From NCBI GenBank assembly GCA_034336665.1, contig JAPFBE010000002.1:17896906-17960905 (forward strand): a stretch of DNA of 64,000 nucleotides. The letters are read 5' to 3'. Positions 13,001-26,703 of the stretch are shown piece by piece. A model generated the notes under the pieces. It had not been told where the DNA came from and did not search any database. It saw only the letters and a list, made by a program, of their open reading frames with translations. Made by a program: the position numbers and the translations under genes. Source of the DNA: Luscinia megarhynchos (taxonomy: Eukaryota; Chordata; Aves; Passeriformes; Turdidae). The stretch's first letter is position 1. Each line of letters begins with the position of its first letter.

Positions 13001-16000
13001 CCATTTCAACTGGAAAAGCCTACTGACCTGGCTGGCTCTAACATTACCTGAGGTGAGACCAGAAGAGATACAGTGTTGGGTCAATAGATACTGATACCTG
13101 TGAATCCAATACTGATACCTGTGTATCTAATTCAAGAGTTTGCTTTCTGAAACTGTATCCACCTGCATTGCTTTTTATTAACAGGCCATTATGAATGTGC
13201 CTCTGGCAAATTCACAGCTGATGGAAATGTAAGCATGTCCCTTGATACTGTCTAAAATGATTTCTAAAGAACAGATAATGGGACATGTGCCAGTGAAGAG
13301 GTCAGAAGCAGTGTAAAAAGTCACTTACCCAACATTGCCTGCCAGTACCAGGCTGGTTTGTCCCAAACTGCTGTGGTAAAACAGGAGGCTTTCCCATAGC
13401 AGCTCTGAAAGCACTGGACGCTGTTTTTAGGAGCATTTGGCTCTTCAATCAGCCTTTATTCCACTGTGAGGAGGTATAGGCAGCTCTCCTGACACCTTTG
13501 CAGGAGACACAGTGGAAGGCACTCCACCCATGAGAGCAGAAGACTGAATTATGTCTTTTCACACACCAGGCAAGCCCTGCACTCTTGCTTGCCACTAACA
13601 CTGCAAAAATCCTCAAAGATGCCAGCTAAGGAATTGGCTCAGGAGCTCTTGCTGTATGCTTTGTCTTCCTTGCCCATGCTAAGATCAATTAGCAAGATGT
13701 CAATTAGCAAGGTCAATGCCAAACAATTTTCTGGGCTTCAGTCTAACTCTCAGCCTCAGGAAGACAGGACAGATACATCCTAAAATCTTTAGGTGACACT
13801 GCATGTAGACAATGGTAATTACTTCATATTTGCAGTGTAAAAGTTCATCTAAGTGGGAAGTATGGTGCAGAGGAAGCCTTCTTAGAACTGAAATAGGACA
13901 CAGACTACTCAAAGCTTGTCAAGATTTTGGAAAAATGAATGAAATTGGGGAGGGCAGGGGAAGGGAAGGTGACAGAGACATGACACAAGACATGATACAG
14001 ATGGCATGACATAGATTGGGAACAAAACTTTTTTCTACAAGGCAATAATCATGACATTCCTGCTTTATAAGCATCATATTTTGATTGCCCAGAGCTACTA
14101 GGCTAGGGATCTCTTATCAATTTTGTCTAAATTTCCTCAGAGAAATTGCAAGAAGACATAAGGCAGTAGAAAGTAAAGTCCAAGGATGTAAGCAAATGGA
14201 GCAAAAACGTAACTGAATGCCCTATGATAAAATGGAATTTGATAAACTCTCAGCTTAAAAGATAGACGGACATCCAGTCAGAAATATTCTTTCTGCTGAC
14301 ATACAGAAACACACAAGTGTTTCAGAAAAAACCCAAGTGTTTGAGAAGACAATTTATTTATGGCTTAACGACTATTAAACTATTATTAAGTTAGCTGAAA
14401 TGAAAAAGAAATCACTGGCAAATTGGAAAAGAACAAGCCTTAGGTCAATATGACAAATTTGTTATCCTGTGTGTGGGAAAACATCCCTTACAAAATATGA
14501 ACTTCACAGCTGGATGAGAACACATAAGCAAATTTAATGCAGAGCATGAACTGTTGGTTGTCACCATCCACAACAATGTACAATCAGAGCACCCCACGTA
14601 AATGAGAGACAATCAGCCTCTCTCCATTTAAAGCTGCATAGAAATCTGGATTTACCAGCAAAACTAGGATGTCTTCTTGTAATGCCAGGCCAAGGCTTTC
14701 TTGCAGACTTACTCAAAGCCACTGAATATTTGAAAAGGGTTAAATGGCAGACCTGAGAATCCCCTCGATCTTTCCATAGCCTCTCCCTAGCAGCATTGCA
14801 TTTCCATTTGAACTACAAATGACCCTGTACACACAATCGTGTAATTCATATTTATATAAACAGAGGGTACAGTATGTATAATTTGAAAGATTTCTGGGAG
14901 GGGATGCATCATAACTAAACTCCTACTTTTCCCTTGAGGAAACAATCCCATTTGGTTTTAGTTAGCTTCAAAGGACAAAAGTATTTTTCCTTCTGTGTCA
15001 ATAATTTAGCAGAAATTTGTCATTTCTGTCCACAAATCCAGCTTTCAGAGTTGCCCTATCTCAGTGACACACACACCCACAAGCAAGCCTGTAACCTCCC
15101 CCACACCCCCACACAAACACACAGAGCACAGCAACTGCAGCACAATGAAATGCTCCTGCAGCAATTTCTAGCCATGGAAATTGAGTTTAGTTTCACTGAC
15201 TTGCCAGAAACCTCTCCGCACTGGGGAGTTGTATTTCCAAGCACATACCATGGGACCAGGACCTTTGGTGACATGTTGTTCCAATTTGATTGAGGTTGGG
15301 TTGCAGGCCAGGCCTTTCAAATCATAACCAGCAAAGAAATTACCTCCTACAAAACACTGCAGAAAAGTGAGACTGCAGCAGCAAATCTGGGAAAACTTCA
15401 TTTGGGGGTCAATGCAGCTTTAAGCATTGATAATATTTTTCTCCTCAGAGTTTGTCCAAGAACTGTTTTGGAGGAGCCTGAAAGGACACTGTTAACTTTC
15501 ATTTGGAAATTTATGTGCCCTGATTGCCTAATTCAGAATTTCAGGGAGGAAAAAAATAAAGTATGAACATTTAAAGGAACAGATTTGGATTAGAAAACAT
15601 TGCATATAAATCTTAGACAATCATCACTTTTTTCCAAGCCATTCACTGTCTTCAGCACAGAGCTAGGAAGGCATTCTTTTCAAAACAAATTAATAAAAAA
15701 AGTGCAGTGATGTCTATTGTCTATAATAAAGCCTACAGTTTAATTCATAACAAGTCAAACTGTCCCAGCCTTAAACATCTGCAAATACATTACCCAGAGA
15801 TGTAGCTGTGCCTCAACGGGACCAGCCTTAGCTCTGGGTGATGCCAGGTTGATACTCCCATGGTTTCAGATCCATGGCAGTCAAAGCCTCAGCATGATCA
15901 ATGTCCATCTTCTTCAAATGAGCCCTGCTCAGGCTCCAGGGCTAATTCTCCAAGTGTTTGCTTCTCTGCAGAAGTGGCTTCCTAACTTGTGAAACTGATT

Positions 16001-19000
16001 TTAGGTCAGACTACAGCATTTCATAGTGAATTATAATGTTTGATAGAGCTGTTAAAACATAGTAGGAAATGGTAACAGAAATATGTTCTTAAGTGTATCC
16101 TAATCATGTATCTTGCTTTCAAGTGCTTTAGTTTAATTTGGAAATTTTTTTCATTATAAAATTCCACAGGGCTTTGGGCTGTATAAATAAATCATATTTA
16201 GAGATACAGGGCCAGTAGATCCGAGTAGTTTCTTTGAGATATCATTGAGATTACACTTATTCAAACTCTCTGGAAATCTGACTCACAAAAGTAGAGATAT
16301 TAAATGGGAAGTAACATTTTTAATATGGCTCACTCTGTCAGGTACATAAAGTGAAAAGCAGGAGAAGGAAAAGTACTCCATTCTTTCTTACACTAAGAAG
16401 CATTTAGACCACTATGGAAACATAAAGATCCTTATAAAGGTATGTTCTATCTCAAGACTGCAGGGAAAAGTTGTAGAATAAGCTTGTTACAACATTACTC
16501 CATTTCTCACTAACAGCATGACATGCTCAATAACATCCATTTCCTTAAGACTGTAATTAAATATTTGTGTTAGAGGAGGTTTTTTTGAACATCTATTAAA
16601 TGGCTAGTTGGAGAACTAGTGAGAGGTAACGAAGCAAACTCTAAGCACTGATGGATATACAAGAGGGCAGAGGAAAAAGCTGCTCAGGCAGCCTTAATTC
16701 CTCACTCTCATAGCCTAATTGTTCCCCTTTCCAGTCTTCATTTCAGTGCTTTCTAACCCAAGGCAGCAATGAGGGGGACAAGCCTCTTCTCCAATGTGGG
16801 TTTGCCAGATGTTCTCCACCACCTGAGGGCCTTTTTTTGCTGGACAAGCACATCCCTCAGCATTTGTTACAGGAGCCATGAATCACCACTCCTAAACTTT
16901 TAAATTAAGAGCACTGCCTTCACCCCAAGCAAACAGCTCTGTCCATGGAGCTAACTCAAGCTTTGTACAAGGCTCTGCCCTGGCAGCAGCCAGAATCTCC
17001 CCTCTACTGGGATGGGACAAGGCATACCAAGACAAAATCTGACCCATTGCTTTGTAAGCAGACAAGTCAGAATCCACGATCTCAACGACACAGGATGGAT
17101 GATGGATGGAAAAAAACACCTCTCTCCAGAGAATGGATGAACTCATCCAAATTTCATTCACAGATAATTGGTGTTCTTCCTCTTTATCAGGATCCCTATT
17201 GCTTAGCTACTTCTCCTATGGGATAATAGTGAGAGAAGAGAGTGAGTACTTCATCTTCCCCCAGGGAAGAAAGAATCCTTTCCAGTCTTGCAGACCATCT
17301 AAAACCAGGTTACAAACATAGATAGAAACAGATTCAGTCTTTAAAATAATTTTTTTAAAAGTGTATATTGAGCTGAAGCATTGTCATTCTAGGTATAACA
17401 TCCAGAAGGTGAAAGAGATTTTGCTTTCCTGCACCTTGACAAATGCAAAGCCATGTAGCTCCTTAATGAACAGAGAGGGATGTTCTGCTGCAGGACAGGA
17501 ATTCTCCTGGAAACACAGTGTGTTGACTGCTAGTGAATTGGTTATCCTGCCAATAGGTTAAGAACAAATTCATATCTTTGAGCTCTCTTCTGAACTATTC
17601 CTGGGCATCTTGTGAAAGATGAGGATGCATTCCCCAAGCATAGGAAAAGGCCCTTATATTGAAAGTGGAAAATCACATATAAACAAGTTGTGCTGATTAT
17701 TTATCCTTGAGATGATCAGAACAGAGTTCAAAAACATCCTCAAGAGAAGAGAAAAATATTTCAGCGTGCAAGTTCATTCCAGTGCTGTGTCAGATTAATA
17801 AATGCATATGCAAATCTCCCATGAAACTTTGGAAGACATTAAAAAGGATCACTTCATTAGTATGATGTTGAGAGTCAGCAACAGCTGTATAAACCTAAAC
17901 ATCTACTTGCATTCCAAACTGAGAACAGATTAAAAGATAACCAAGATTTTTTTTCACCCCTGAATGTCAAAAAGATGCTGATACAAAATTAAGTTTTTAT
18001 TCACATTTACAGCAGGAATGAGGTAAAGAAAAAAGGAGGTGTAGAAAACTAGAAAAAGGAAGGAAATGGGGGAAAAAAGAAGAAATAGTGCACATTCTGA
18101 CTGAGTCTCCAAGAATTATTGTTCAAAAGCATCAAATCTGTTACTGCAAAAACACCACGATAGTGTTTAAATAAAATCCTGGATAAGTAGGTTTTAAAAT
18201 TACTGTGTCTGTGTCTGAAGGAGGTTCTTGGGCTATAAAATCACTCACTGTGGACCAGATCTAGTAATGGCCAAATATATATCCTAGCCAGGCCCTTTAA
18301 ACTTAGGAGATTCCTAGGGACATACAGGATCAAGCAAAGCACACGGTTTTAGATACACACACATATATATTCTATCCATGTAATGAAATACAGTATATGG
18401 TAACACAGAGGAAGGGAATGATTCACTTTCCAGTACTGTGTCCAATGAACCATGGAATATAACATTTTTTATTTCTTGGTGGTAACAGTCAAAATGCATT
18501 TACTTTGGGGAGATGAAGAGGGAATGCACAAAGAAGTGTAGAATAATTATGTGTTGAAAATTAAACCCAGTTGTCTGAACTGGGAAGAACAATATAATTT
18601 ACCAAAGGAGGTCTAAAGTGTTTTGGCCAGCAAACTTAGAGGTCATCCAAGGACAACATATTTTGTAAATGAAAGGCAAAGGCAGTTCTCTGTAGTGTAC
18701 CCCTTACCTCTGTTTTTGAGAGTTTAGATCTACACTTAACACCAAAGAATTCATAGTTCAGTTTATTCACATTATAGGGCTGTTTCTCTTGCACTTCTCC
18801 AAGAAATTGTGGGTAATGTCTAAGGATATGGAGTCAAGCTCATGGATTATATACGCAGGACTCCAGAAAGAGATCTTAAAGAACGAATTCCCATTCAAGA
18901 GTGGCATGAAAAAAGGCATTTTCTCTCTGCTTCAGAATGACAGCAGTGACAGGGTTAGAAGAATTATGAAACTCCAACTTTCCAGGATGTCTGTGGAACC

Positions 19001-21477
19001 AGGGATGTACTGGCCAAACATTTAACTCCCAGTTTGTGTCCTGAATAAACCCACACGATGGGCTCTCTAAGGCTCAAAGGGTCTGTGTGCACCATATGCA
19101 ACACCTGAATTACAGTCTGCTCTGCCAGAAATTCCTGCTAAGGAAGCAGTGGGAAGACATGATTGTCACTGTGGAGTATCCATACAAAAACCACAGCTCC
19201 CTGAAAGGTCCAGAAGTTGCCAAAAGTCTCAGTGCTTCAATGACCAGAGCTGTGACAGGACTAGAGAGGTATGGCATGGACTCACTGTGACTAAGACATT
19301 GCTTCCCAAAAAGCAAACACAGCAATTAAATTAAGTAAGTTGCTTGCTCTGCTGATGGTGGAGATTCTTGCCTATCAGCAAGTTATCAGCATTGCAGTGA
19401 TTTTTCTGTTAATCTGTCCCATGTTCTTTCCTTGCACCCTGACTGATTATGCCCTGAAGAGATACTACATTCCACAAAGATGTTGAAAAGAGAGCAAGCA
19501 CGGAGCCAAAGCAAGCCTTGCAATGACTCATGCCAAGATGAAGGGGCACCCAAAGGGAGGTGAGGCAAATGGTGTAATCTGAGCGTTCTGGACCACAAGG
19601 GAGGATGGTATGCACTTCTCAAGGCTGTCCACATACCACAAAATACAAAGGGAGACTGCAGGCAGGGAGCAGCCATGTCCCCTGCTTTTTAAGGATGGAT
19701 ACACAGAATGAAAACTGAATGCATTTCTAGAGACTTTTGACAGGGTAAGCCAGAATTATATCCCTTCCTAATCCACAGTAATATTTCCTCATCACTGGGG
19801 ATATATATCCTCTGTCTATGCAACCAGGCCAGACAGAAGACTAAAATCAGTTTTGGGTGACTAAGGTATCATTATTTTTAGGTTCTGCAAGAAAACTCAG
19901 CTGCTGATTAAACCACAATCATGGAAATCAGAACACATAATATTCTTCAGTGCAATCTTCAGATTGTATGACAACACAAATTCCCCAAAACATACAAGGA
20001 AAGCAGGAATTTACTTGCACAGTTTAACAGACAGAATCACTGTAAATGGCTGCAAAATTCAATGTTACCATTTTCTCATTTTAGATCATTTCTGTGCTAT
20101 ATATAATTAGTACATATGCCACAAGAAAATAAAGCTGCAAATCACACACAAGTTCCTCTTTTTTCCACCTTTTTTTTAAAGCCTGTTACACTAAATTATA
20201 TTAATTTTTAGGACTTGCCACACCCGTTCTTTCCAATTCCTTTCTTTTATCTCTTTTCCTTCTGGATAAGGAGTGGTGTGCTTTTTGAACAGACACTAAG
20301 ACATTAGTATTATGAACGTGTCATAAGTATTGTAAGATAGAATAAGCAACTGTCATTAGGATACTGCTGGGATCCAAGAAAGCAGCCTTTTCTCAGGCAG
20401 CTCAAGGACAAGAAATTATAACAATGATTAAATACCTGCTGGAGATGTGATGCTTTGCAGAAAGCATGTTTTCAAAGAGGTGTTGCCTTCTTGGACCAAT
20501 GAGGCTTTTATATTCTGTATGGCACGAACTACCCTATATAAGTGCAGTGTTTCTTTAAATAAAGGCTCTCTCTTTTGCTTCTCCATTACATGAAGAGCTA
20601 TGTTACATTATCCTTTTCACTGCTCTCCAATAGATCAAATACAACAAGTAACAGCCTGGAAACTGAAGGGAAAAAGTGAATAGTTAAGTTCAGGAAGAAG
20701 TTTTCAAAAACTACTTGACACGGTGTTTTTGTTTCAGAATGCTCAACTTGAGGTGTGTTAGAAAGGCTTTTGTTTTTTTCTGGTTAGGTGGTCAATACTC
20801 CTTGGCATTACATGTGTATCTGCAAGGTATCCCAGGCCGTGGCTTCGTCCAGACACTGCAAAGAGTTAAAGGCTTTCTCTGCCTCACTCCAAGGATGACA
20901 GCAACTGTCCCAAAGGCACACAGACAGGAGTTCTGCCTGAGCCAAAAGGCCACCTTGATGGACTAGTTCAAAGCAGAAGCAGAGTAATTTTGCATTTGTT
21001 GACATCAGACTGTTGTAGGGTGCCATCAGTATCCAAAACTTAAGAAAAAATTTCCCACAAAACAAAATGTAAACAAACAATCTTGTAACTTTTTAAGGTG
21101 GCAACATCAGGAATACATATATTTTCGCAATTAATATCATGTCATTCTGAATTACAGGAATGTCTGTTTTTTTCAAGGTTTGGGGGCTAGCTAGCTTTTC
21201 AGGAAACAACAAAACATATTGCAAATGTCACTACAAGAACCATGAGACTTGAGGGAAGAGGACAACAGCTAAATTCAGAGTCTATTGCTCTATGGAGGGA
21301 AATGAAGATACTGTCTACAGATATTTGGCCTGTCATAATTTTCTTGGAGTAAAGGAACAAAACCATTCCAGGGCTGTGAGGGGAGCTGTTCTTCCTGAAG
21401 CTCCACACTTTCCTCTGATGTTAATGTGATGATAAACCAAAGTCTGATGCACTTACATTTTTGTGTGTCTTTGAGAA
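7076..21477. other. Non-coding, AT-rich intergenic DNA
   Basis: No exon could be supported. It holds small local duplications (12124-12160, 13087-13135, 13680-13720), a poly-T run near 9222-9235 and the CA-rich repeat at 15063. Conserved non-coding elements may be present but cannot be told from one sequence. Confidence 0.6.
15063..15125. repeat. Impure CA-rich simple repeat
   Basis: These are interrupted acacac and cacccacac runs. Short open frames across it on both strands are composition effects. Confidence 0.7.
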
Positions 21478-21812
21478 GAAGGATGACGTGGTGAATGACC
21501 CACCTAGCCAATATGGGAAAGCCAGTTGATGGAATCTTTTTGGACTTCAGCAAGGCCTTTGACACTCTCTCTCACAGGATCCTTGTGGACAAAATGGTGG
21601 TTGGGCCACAGAGGGTGGCTGAGCACTGGAACAGGCTCCCAGGGCAGTGGTCACAGCACCAGCCTGACAGAGCTCAAGAAACTTTTGGACAATGCTCTCA
21701 GGCACACAGTATGACTCTGGGAGTGTCCTGTGCAGGGCCAGGTGTAGGACTCCATCATCCTGATGTGTACCTTCCCACTCAATATGCTCTGACTCAATGG
21801 TTCCATGACTTA
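21478..21812 (+). mobile_element. CR1 LINE fragment with internal deletion
   Basis: The left part encodes DFSKAFDTLSHRILVDKM, a conserved segment of the CR1 reverse transcriptase. It is joined near 21595-21605 directly to the CR1 3' end (gtggctgagcactggaacaggctccc). That join skips about a kilobase of the normal element. The end near 21812 resembles the CR1 tail. It has no intact coding capacity. Confidence 0.85.
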
Positions 21813-24800
21813 CATCACAAATGTGTCCCTTGTTTATTGCTATACCGACACATACACGACTTTAATTCAAATAAAAATCCTAGAAAAGCTAAGAACCCAG
21901 CAGGCTGCAGGGTATTTCTATCTGCAGTTACCAGGTAATAAGATATTATAAATTTGGCTACATTATTTTTCAGTATGAACCAAAGTAAAGACATTCAAGT
22001 TTTCGTTTGCTTTTTCATTTGATTCACTAAATTTAGCAAAATGAACTTCACTGGAGAATACTGGTTTGGAAAAGCCTGGCCATCTCCAAACTTAGAACTG
22101 TAATGCTAGGTTGGGTGTTTGATCTGCCTCTTTCCTGAAGCAGGTCTGTTTTCTCTCTAAACTGACATGAAGATTGAATTTAGGCTTTTACTGTTCAGAA
22201 ACACCAAGTTCCACTCACTTAATTTGCATATTTAAAATCTGTTGAAAATTCATAATATAAAATTGTATTTCTCCATTTTTATTCATGATATTTCAAAGGC
22301 TAATAATCACTGTTTGATACTCTAAAGTGCAGATCTTATGCATATCTTTCATAGTATTTTAAACTATAAAAATTAAATTCAAATGCTAACTTAGTTAATT
22401 TGGGGGCACAGTATGCCTTCAATTTGCTCTCTGTGCATTTGCAGCAGTGACATAATCAGTTCTGAAGCTACTTTCTAAGGTAAACCAGAGGAGAAAAAAA
22501 AAGTTAATATAATAATAAGGGCAATTAGTTGCACGTGCTGGTCCATGCAAAGTGCCATTACTAAGATTTTAGCTGGTAAATGTAAATAACTACCTTTGAA
22601 CTAACACTGCAGGGACTTTGGTAAGCATTCTTAATACTTTAATGACAAACAATAGGTACAAATGTCTCCTACCTAAACAACGTCATGGCACTTATTTCTA
22701 ATTAATAATTAATAATATCTCTCCCTGATTTGCTGTCTTTGAAAGAGAGATGGTACAAGCATAACAAAACCCCTTTTGGGCACTTTTATTTCCTAGTGCA
22801 CAACCATCTTAGTATCTTCAGTGATGGGGAGATCAGAGAGTTGGGGGTTTTTTGGTTTGTTTTGTTTTTAAATACTGGAAAAATCCCTATTTCAATTGCC
22901 TTAGGAAAATAAACAAAAAGGAGAAAAATAAGAATGAATTAGTCTCACAGTATTTCTTTAATTTTTTTGTTCCTGGAGAAATACCTTTCACTGTGTGTTA
23001 AAGCCTCCCCTTGACAGCTAACACTATTAAAGTAAAACCAAACCATTGTTGGCAATTGATGGCTGGATGGCTCTGCCATGGTGGAAGGCAAGGATTCAGC
23101 ACTCTTAGAACCCAACTCTTTGCCCAGCTATCCCTAAGGAAGAACCGGTCCAGTAAAAACTCCACAACAGAAAATAAGAAAAAGAAGTGCATTCACAGAT
23201 AAGTGATGCAGATGCAATCTAAGGATGAGAGCTGGACTGGGACTGGACAGAAATCAACAATCTAGAGATGCAGGAAGAAGAACACCTCAGCATATTTTCC
23301 TCAGGCATAGTGATGAAAGCCCTCAGAAGCTTTAGGGAGTTGTGAGGTGAAGCTTGGGAGACTATATTCTCCTGCAACTCACTATTTAACTCTTTTACAT
23401 GGCTTATGAGAAAAGCCTGTGTTTTTAGCAAGTTCTTTTGCAAAGCATGCACTTTCTGCTTTAACTGCAATTTATTCTTGACCAGCAGGATGATAAATTA
23501 GAGTGCTCAAGTAATTAGAATTTTGGAAAAAGGCAAGCACCAGCTGGGAACGAACTGGGAGAAAATTAGTGTCTGCTTCAAGGCCTCAGACATGCAAACT
23601 AAGAGGACCCCCATTGTATCACTGACATCCAAGCAGAGTCCCTGCAGCTGGAGACTATGCACTGAGGCAACAGAGAAGCTGGAACTGGTTTTTAGCCGAC
23701 TCACCTGGCCAGAAAGCACACAGGACCCTAATGTTCTCTCCATTGAAATTAGCTGCTGATCTTTCATCATCAGAGATGACAGTCCTAAGAAACTGCACCT
23801 TTTCAGGAAACACTCATAGAGCAACCCACTTCAAAGTTTTGAACATGAGTAAAAACAAAGCATTAGTTTCCTGGGTTTTGGCACCATTAACATTAACAGT
23901 CCTCTGGACTGTTAATTCAATTGTCATAATGTTTGGTGCTTTTCTGTGTTGACATCTCTCTTCCCACCTCAAGTCAAAAAAACAATAGAAGAATAAAAAT
24001 GCATTTGGACTCATGAAGGAATGTGCCTAGGATGCTCATATTCTCTTATTACATTTACCATGATACTTCAAAATAAACACCAAAGGTGAACCTGGGATAT
24101 TACTTTTTTTCCCCCCCAAAGTTACTTCTTCACAAATCCACCACAAAGTATGATTTCAATTTTTCCACTATTGTGTTTAAATGAATTTTGCTCAGTTTGT
24201 ATTTAAAAATCACCAAATTAGAACATAGGCTATTTCCTGGGGATTAATAAGAAGGGCCAGCTGTGAAGAATAGATGGTCTCAGGCACAGCTGGGGACCAC
24301 TAATCTCCCTGCACAAAATGAAAAAATACTAAATTTTCCTTAATGCCTTAGAGAGATCTAGTGGGGTCTGTAAGCATGCACCATCTGTAGAGACTTAGTT
24401 CAAAATTCTGCATGCTTCACATTGCTTGAAAACTCTCTTGGTAGCCTGCCTTCAAAAAACATTAACTTCTAATGAGGCAATAACTAGGATTAAATGAGAA
24501 CAGAGAAAAATTAAGTTTTCTTGAGATTCAAGAACGCAAATGTACCAAGAAATGAAATCCAGGAATTAAATTCTATTCTCAGTAAAGAGCTAGCCTGCAA
24601 ACCTTCTGGGGAGGGATTGTCCTGTAGTACATAGTTGAACAGCGTCTAGCAAACACAGTTCAGATTTCTAGGCACTATTGTAACACAAAACAATAAAAAT
24701 AACTGCAGGAATTTACACAGAACTACTCCAGACAACTCAAGTATAATGGTGAGTACCAAAGACGAAGGTACTTTCCTTGCAAATGTTTTCACCGCATATA

Positions 24801-25929
24801 ATCAAAGATAAAAAATATTTAGCATTTAAATAGAACTAGAGAGGGAGATGATGGTTGGAATTCAAAAGAAACAATATGGCTGATTTGCACTTTGTTCTGA
24901 CCTACTTTCTTCAACAAGCCGGTTGCATTTACACAAACTGAGGTTCTGTCATTATCGCTCATTTCTGAAGGACTCCTGGACAGACTCATCTCTCTTTCTG
25001 CCTTGTACTCGTAGAAATGTTAATGCCAAGAACTCTTCCACTAGAGAAAGGGTAGGGAGGCCCAATGGCAGGACAGTGAAGAGATCTGTCTGTCCTGCCC
25101 AGCTATCTATTTGAACACTTGGGCATAGAAAGGATAGTCGTTGTGGGAATAGGGTATTTTGTCATATATTATTATTCTGGATGGAGAGTGAGGAAAAACT
25201 GCTGGCTCTCCTTGTAAAGTTATTGTATTTTCAATTGCTCACAAGGTCTCCCAGAGCTCAGAGAGGTATTCTGTTAAACACTGAAATAAATAAAAACTGC
25301 TGTCTGATTGGCCAGAGATGAATAATTTCTACTATCCCCAGATGTGTCCATCTAGGATGTGCTTATTTGCATGATATGTGAACTAATTGTTTAACACTAC
25401 CCCAGAACATAGCATTGTTCACTAAGAGAAAGCTACACAATAGAAATTTATTGACTCATCACACTACTATTTTTTAGCCAATTATATGCCAGGATTTTTG
25501 CTTCAGATATATAACAATAGCAGAAAGACACTTAGTTTCCTTGGGACTATTACTCTCCTGGGTGGCAAAATTAAAATCAGCCTCTATTAAATACACTTGA
25601 GACAGCCTACAGCAACCCCAAACGGCACGAAGGGCATACTTTATGCTTATACATTATAAGCAGCGGTCTGGAAAACTTCAGGGGGGAAGTAAAGGGAGTG
25701 CTGTACAAAACCCAGTGAGGTGTGGACCAGCAAAAAACCTTTTCACCATCTCTACCCCGCCAAACGCTTCCATCACAAAAAAACGAGGTCCAGAAGGGAT
25801 GGGATGGCAATCGCTGTCATTACTTACTTATCAGATGCTTGGTAGAAAATCCCTTTAAAAAATTCTAACAGACATATTCGTTTTATTTCTTTGGAGACAA
25901 GCTGCCAGGTGGGAGGAATTGTGAAGCCT
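21813..25929. other. Non-coding, AT-rich intergenic DNA
   Basis: This has only short, unrecognised frames and AT-rich tracts up to the start of the CpG-rich patch. Confidence 0.6.
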
Positions 25930-26290
25930 TTCCCTGCGGGAGGATGGGGAAAGCCGAAAAGACCCCGCACCAGGTCCCAGCCTGCTCTTGCCCTCCCGCC
26001 GAGCCCCGGGCGAAGGGAGAGGAATTCTCACCCCCGTTAAATAGAAGAAAACCCAGCAGCCTAGCAGGAAAAAGGCCTGTGAAGTGCGTGCAAGCACAGG
26101 TGTGCGGAGCAGGTGCCGGCCGCGCCGCATCAGCAGCACCAGCGCTCTCTGCCGGGCGCCCACACGGGACCGGACCGGCACCGGGCTCCGGCACCACCGT
26201 GCTCTGCCCGCGATGCCTCTGCCTGCCCCCGGCATCTCTGCACCCCCGGCGCTCCGCCTGCAGGGCTGGGGCTGGTGGCTGACGGGCAGA
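25930..26290. promoter_or_regulatory. Orphan CpG-rich patch (CpG-island-like)
   Basis: I count about 30 CpG dinucleotides in about 360 bp, against very few in the surrounding tens of kilobases. Open frames of 110-140 codons on both strands are expected from GC content and match nothing I know. It could be a promoter of a non-coding transcript, a distal regulatory element, or a first exon whose partners I cannot see. A CR1 copy follows at 26388. Confidence 0.55.
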
Positions 26291-26387
26291 GGGCTCCAAT
26301 CAACTGCTGAGATTATAAAAAATACATGTATTTACTTAGAGACATAGACACACACACACCACCCCCAACACAGCGGGGCAAATCCTC

Positions 26388-26703
26388 TCTACAACTGTGT
26401 GAAAGGAGGGTATAGTCAGGTGGGGGTCGGCCTCTTCTTCCAGGCAACCAGTGAGGACACAGTCTTAAACTGCACCAGGGGAGGTTTAGGTTGGGCATTA
26501 GAAAGAAGTTCTTCACAGAAAGAGTGGTTAGCTCCTGGAATGGGCTGCCCAGGGAGATGGTGGAGTTACCATCCCTGGAGATGTTTAAGGAAAGACTGGA
26601 TGTGGCACTCAGTGCCATGGTCTGGTTGACAATGTGGTCTTGGGGCACAGGTTGGGCATGATCTCAAAAGTGTTTTTCAACCTAATTGATTCTGTGATTC
26701 TCT
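26388..26703 (+). mobile_element. CR1 LINE 3' end
   Basis: This is a 5'-truncated CR1. It contains gaggtttaggttgggcatta, ttcttcacagaaagagtggt, gggctgcccagggagatggt and a tail with attgattctgtgattct, the CR1 terminal octamer repeat. It lies directly downstream of the CpG-rich patch at 25.93-26.29 kb. Confidence 0.93.

Noticed and set aside
25883..26299. 138-codon minus-strand and 112-codon plus-strand frames over the CpG patch
   Set aside because: GC-rich DNA has few stops in any frame. Both are Ala/Pro/Arg-rich, overlap each other and resemble no family.
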